Assembly (NCBI GenBank): GCA_029287875.1
Contig: JARFQH010000067.1
Location: forward strand, 1 to 8,258
Length of the DNA: 8,258 nucleotides
From: Desulfobacteraceae bacterium
GTDB lineage: Bacteria > Desulfobacterota > Desulfobacteria > Desulfobacterales > SG8-13
Direction of reading: 5' to 3'
A program made the translations under genes and the position numbers. Under the pieces are notes generated by a model. That model worked only from the letters and a program-made list of their open reading frames with translations. It ran no database searches and was not told the DNA's origin. This document shows positions 7,101 through 8,258 of the stretch, piece after piece; position 1 is the stretch's first letter; every line of letters begins with the position of its first letter.

Positions 7101-7414
7101 AGGAGGAACTGATGATGGTCATGCAGGGTTTGGAAGTGCTGTCTGCTTCCAGCGAAAAGGTAGATATAGCCCCGGTAGAAACGGTTGCGGTGGATTTTGA
7201 GGCCGTATCGGCGCTATTGGATGACCTGCAATCCCTGTTGGAAGAAATGGACCCTGAGTCCGAGGAAAAAGTGAGCGCCTTGAAAGCACAATATGGCAGC
7301 GGTGCCCATCAGGACCTGTTGCAAACGCTGTCCAAGCAGGTCGATGATTTTGAATTCGAAGCGGCCCTGCAGACGCTGGAAAGTATTAGGGATACGTTAA
7401 ATAAGGAGAGGTAA
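4172..7414 (+). CDS. Soluble hybrid histidine kinase: pseudo-RsbT, PAS, HisKA, HATPase, REC, REC, HPt
   Basis: A 1080-residue protein without transmembrane segments. Residues ~1-115 resemble RsbT or an anti-sigma GHKL fold with its N-box altered. A coiled coil (~135-180) leads into a PAS domain (~178-297, ending V-F-R-D-I-S). HisKA has H328 in S-H-E-I-R-T-P. HATPase has N445, D-T-G-I-G (D477) and G-G-T-G-L-G-L. REC1 (~565-690) has D571, D572, D619, T650 and K672. REC2 (~714-852) has E720, D721, D764, T816 and K838, and its ~25-residue basic insert (~784-808) is encoded by an AT-rich heptamer repeat. HPt (~885-985) has H936 in A-H-T-L-K-G. A helical acidic tail (~1005-1080) follows. All phosphorelay residues are present, so a His-Asp-His relay is expected, probably towards the REC-PP2C encoded next. 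Its position after rsbRSTX suggests it is the stressosome's output. No gene name is recognised. Confidence 0.94.
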   Translation: MIHLGNIQINHPQAFVEARNKIRTVAALFTDDTVAATRLAAATSQICRSLDGGAAARTIAVDLESENHHVALVFTVESGDLADSLGPLELFFDQVARQQTPEGAAVVKLYKWIHGRASTPDSIARAKAVFQKKSRDELLAEIQTQNLELEKHRSNLEQTVRKRTRELESATEQIKESEERSRLLLESVGDGIFGVDSGGAVNFINPAGLSMLGFDAQEILGHRIHDLTHHTREDGTSYPVEECPMYHSYTRGVTGQTDDEVLWRKDGTRFHAEYTSKPIVKDHQVSGAVVVFRDISKRKQAERELQEAKEAAEVATQTKSDFLANMSHEIRTPMNAIIGMSHLCLGTKLQPKQRDYVEKVHFSANSLLGIINDILDFSKIEAGKLEMESVPFRLDEVLDNLGNLMALKAQEKGLEVLFGSHPDVPRALVGDPLRLGQVLLNLAGNAVKFTEQGEIDLRIEPHLITEDKAEICFRVQDTGIGMSPEQVGKLFQSFSQADTSTTRKYGGTGLGLAISKKLVEMMDGRIWVESEPGQGTAFIFTAVFGRASEMEQTIKTETPADLDKLKVLVVDDVASTREMLKVTLEAFSFRVTCLESGRKALTELETASADDPYRLVLMDWKMPDMDGTETARRIKGHENLPEIPTIIMATAYGREEAMQQIEEIGLEGFLIKPFTPSTLLDTIMGVFGHLGGFRKAGRSEDDWTIQTLEDLRGATVLLAEDNKINQQVAQELLSQAGLTVTIAENGREAVEMVAGQSFDAVLMDIQMPEMDGYEATRRIRKLEGERRDKIGKKSESKSEIRNLKFKIKSLPIIAMTANVLAGDREKCLAAGMDDHVAKPIEPNELFGTLVKWIAPQDPGSAPQPDSQTSLETDAAQTLPAKLAGIDVAAGLKRLGGNQKLFRKLLVEFLQDHRADAGAIQAALENGDLELAQRIAHTLKGVSGSIGAGALHAAAEALDAALKQGPLETDDDLLSRLEEELMMVMQGLEVLSASSEKVDIAPVETVAVDFEAVSALLDDLQSLLEEMDPESEEKVSALKAQYGSGAHQDLLQTLSKQVDDFEFEAALQTLESIRDTLNKER
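6549..6595 (+). repeat. AT-rich heptamer repeat within the REC2 coding sequence
   Basis: AATCCGA occurs at 6549-6555, 6561-6567 and 6568-6574. In the same 7-nt phase follow the variants AATCTAA (6575-6581), AATTTAA (6582-6588) and AATCAAA (6589-6595). GC over 6531-6600 is 24 of 70 bases (34%), far below the flanks. It encodes a Lys/Ser/Glu-rich stretch between the Y-E-A-T-R-R-I-R helix and the I-I-A-M-T-A-N strand of the second receiver. The unit length is not a multiple of three, so gain or loss of one unit would shift the kinase frame. It looks like a dispersed, normally intergenic heptamer repeat captured in a gene; that origin is inferred. Confidence 0.75.
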
Positions 7415-7416
7415 AG

Positions 7417-7421
7417 GGAGG
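7417..7421 (+). promoter_or_regulatory. Strong RBS for the REC-PP2C gene
   Basis: GGAGG, in a longer purine run at 7413-7423, lies 5 nt before the ATG at 7427 and just after the kinase stop (7412-7414). It is the best-placed ribosome site in the window. Confidence 0.75.
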
Positions 7422-7426
7422 GGCCG

Positions 7427-8258
7427 ATGGCCGAAGAACAGCAAAAAATATTGGTCGTCGATGATGAACGGTTGAATATCAACGTACTCGTCGATCTGCT
7501 CAAACCGGACTACAAGATGATGGCTGCCAAAAATGGCGAACAGGCCTTAAAGGCGGTGAAAATCGCGAATCCGCCGGATTTGATCCTGCTGGACATCATG
7601 ATGCCGGAAATTGACGGTTACGAAGTCTGCCGACGCCTGAAAGCGGACAAAGCTACCCGGGATATTCCGGTGATATTCATCACGGCCATGGGCGAAACCA
7701 GCGATGAAACCAAAGGTCTCGAAGTGGGGGCCGTGGACTACCTCACCAAACCCATTTCCCCGCCTATCGTCCAGGCCCGAGTGAAGACCCATCTGGCCCT
7801 GAGGCGCAACATGGCGGAGCTGCAAAAAGCCTACGGTGTCATCGAAGCCCAAAAAGAGCGGATGCAGGAGGAACTCAACGTGGGGCGCTCCATACAAATG
7901 AGCATGGTGCCTCAGAAATTTCCTGCCTTTCCGGATCGCGATGAATTTTCCATCCACGCCGCCTTGCACCCGGCCCGGGAGGTGGGGGGCGATTTTTATG
8001 ACTTTTTTTTCATCGATGAAAATCGCCTTTGTGTCTGCATGGGCGATGTCTCCGGCAAAGGGGTTCCGGCGGCCCTGTTTATGGCCGTTACCCGGACCTT
8101 GATCAAGGCCCGGGCTGCAGACGACACCTCGACCGCCAGTATTATCACCCGCGTCAATGATGAAATCAGCAGCGACAATCCGACCTATATGTTTGTCACC
8201 ATGTTTCTCGGGATTTTGAATACTCTAACCGGCGAATTGAATTATACCAATGCTGGAC
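7427..8258 (+). CDS. Response regulator with PP2C (RsbU/SpoIIE-type) phosphatase output (3' partial)
   Basis: 277 codons are visible before the window ends. Residues ~5-122 form a receiver with D12, D13, the phospho-acceptor D56 in L-L-D-I-M-M-P, T86 and K108, so it should accept phosphate. A helical, probably coiled-coil linker (~125-160) leads through L-N-V-G-R-S-I-Q-M-S-M-V-P into a PP2C domain with E-V-G-G-D-F-Y-D (D189) and G-D-V-S-G-K-G (D207). The rest of the domain is missing off the right edge. REC-PP2C proteins of this kind usually dephosphorylate an anti-sigma-factor antagonist (a STAS protein) when the receiver is phosphorylated. No such target or sigma factor gene is in the window. 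The gene starts 12 bp after the hybrid kinase, its likely phosphate donor. It lacks the N-terminal RsbT-binding domain of classical RsbU, so RsbT probably does not act on it in the classical way. A run of eight T (8003-8010) encodes F193-F195. Confidence 0.92.
   Translation, partial: MAEEQQKILVVDDERLNINVLVDLLKPDYKMMAAKNGEQALKAVKIANPPDLILLDIMMPEIDGYEVCRRLKADKATRDIPVIFITAMGETSDETKGLEVGAVDYLTKPISPPIVQARVKTHLALRRNMAELQKAYGVIEAQKERMQEELNVGRSIQMSMVPQKFPAFPDRDEFSIHAALHPAREVGGDFYDFFFIDENRLCVCMGDVSGKGVPAALFMAVTRTLIKARAADDTSTASIITRVNDEISSDNPTYMFVTMFLGILNTLTGELNYTNAG

Noticed and set aside
1..8258. tRNA, rRNA, CRISPR, insertion sequence or prophage signals.
   Set aside because: None was seen. The window is almost entirely coding, with the longest gap between genes being 22 bp.

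Overview
The window lies within one transcription unit of seven genes, all on the + strand. Gaps between genes are at most 22 bp, and two junctions overlap. The first gene enters from the left and the last runs off the right edge, so the promoter and terminator are outside the window. The DNA is GC-rich. The style of the proteins (large periplasmic Cache-HAMP sensor, soluble PAS hybrid kinase with tandem receivers and HPt, REC-PP2C) suggests a Gram-negative environmental bacterium, most likely Desulfobacterota or a relative. No 16S or other taxonomic marker is present, so this is an inference.

Layout: (1) 1-1815, membrane Cache-HAMP protein ending in a STAS domain (5' truncated). (2) 1818-2735, RsbR-like globin-STAS protein. 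(3) 2740-3159, RsbS-like single STAS protein. (4) 3140-3541, RsbT-like GHKL serine/threonine kinase. (5) 3564-4175, RsbX-like PP2C phosphatase. (6) 4172-7414, hybrid histidine kinase with N-terminal degenerate RsbT-like domain, coiled coil, PAS, HisKA, HATPase, REC, REC and HPt. (7) 7427-8258, REC plus RsbU/SpoIIE-type PP2C phosphatase (3' truncated).

This is a complete R-S-T-X stressosome module joined to a two-component output. In the known paradigm, RsbR and RsbS form a STAS core that sequesters RsbT. On a signal RsbT phosphorylates the STAS proteins and is released to activate a partner, and RsbX resets the core. Here the globin RsbR keeps plausible heme ligands, which suggests a gas or redox input. 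The Cache-STAS protein could add an extracytoplasmic ligand input. No classical RsbU is visible in the window. The candidate partner of RsbT is instead the hybrid kinase, whose first ~115 residues look like an RsbT relative that has lost its ATP-site residues. The kinase could then feed phosphate to the REC of the last gene and so control its PP2C domain. Module-level precedent exists (heme-RsbR stressosomes beside two-component genes, for example in Vibrio). The membrane STAS partner, the pseudo-RsbT domain on the kinase and a heptamer repeat inserted within the second receiver are the less ordinary parts.
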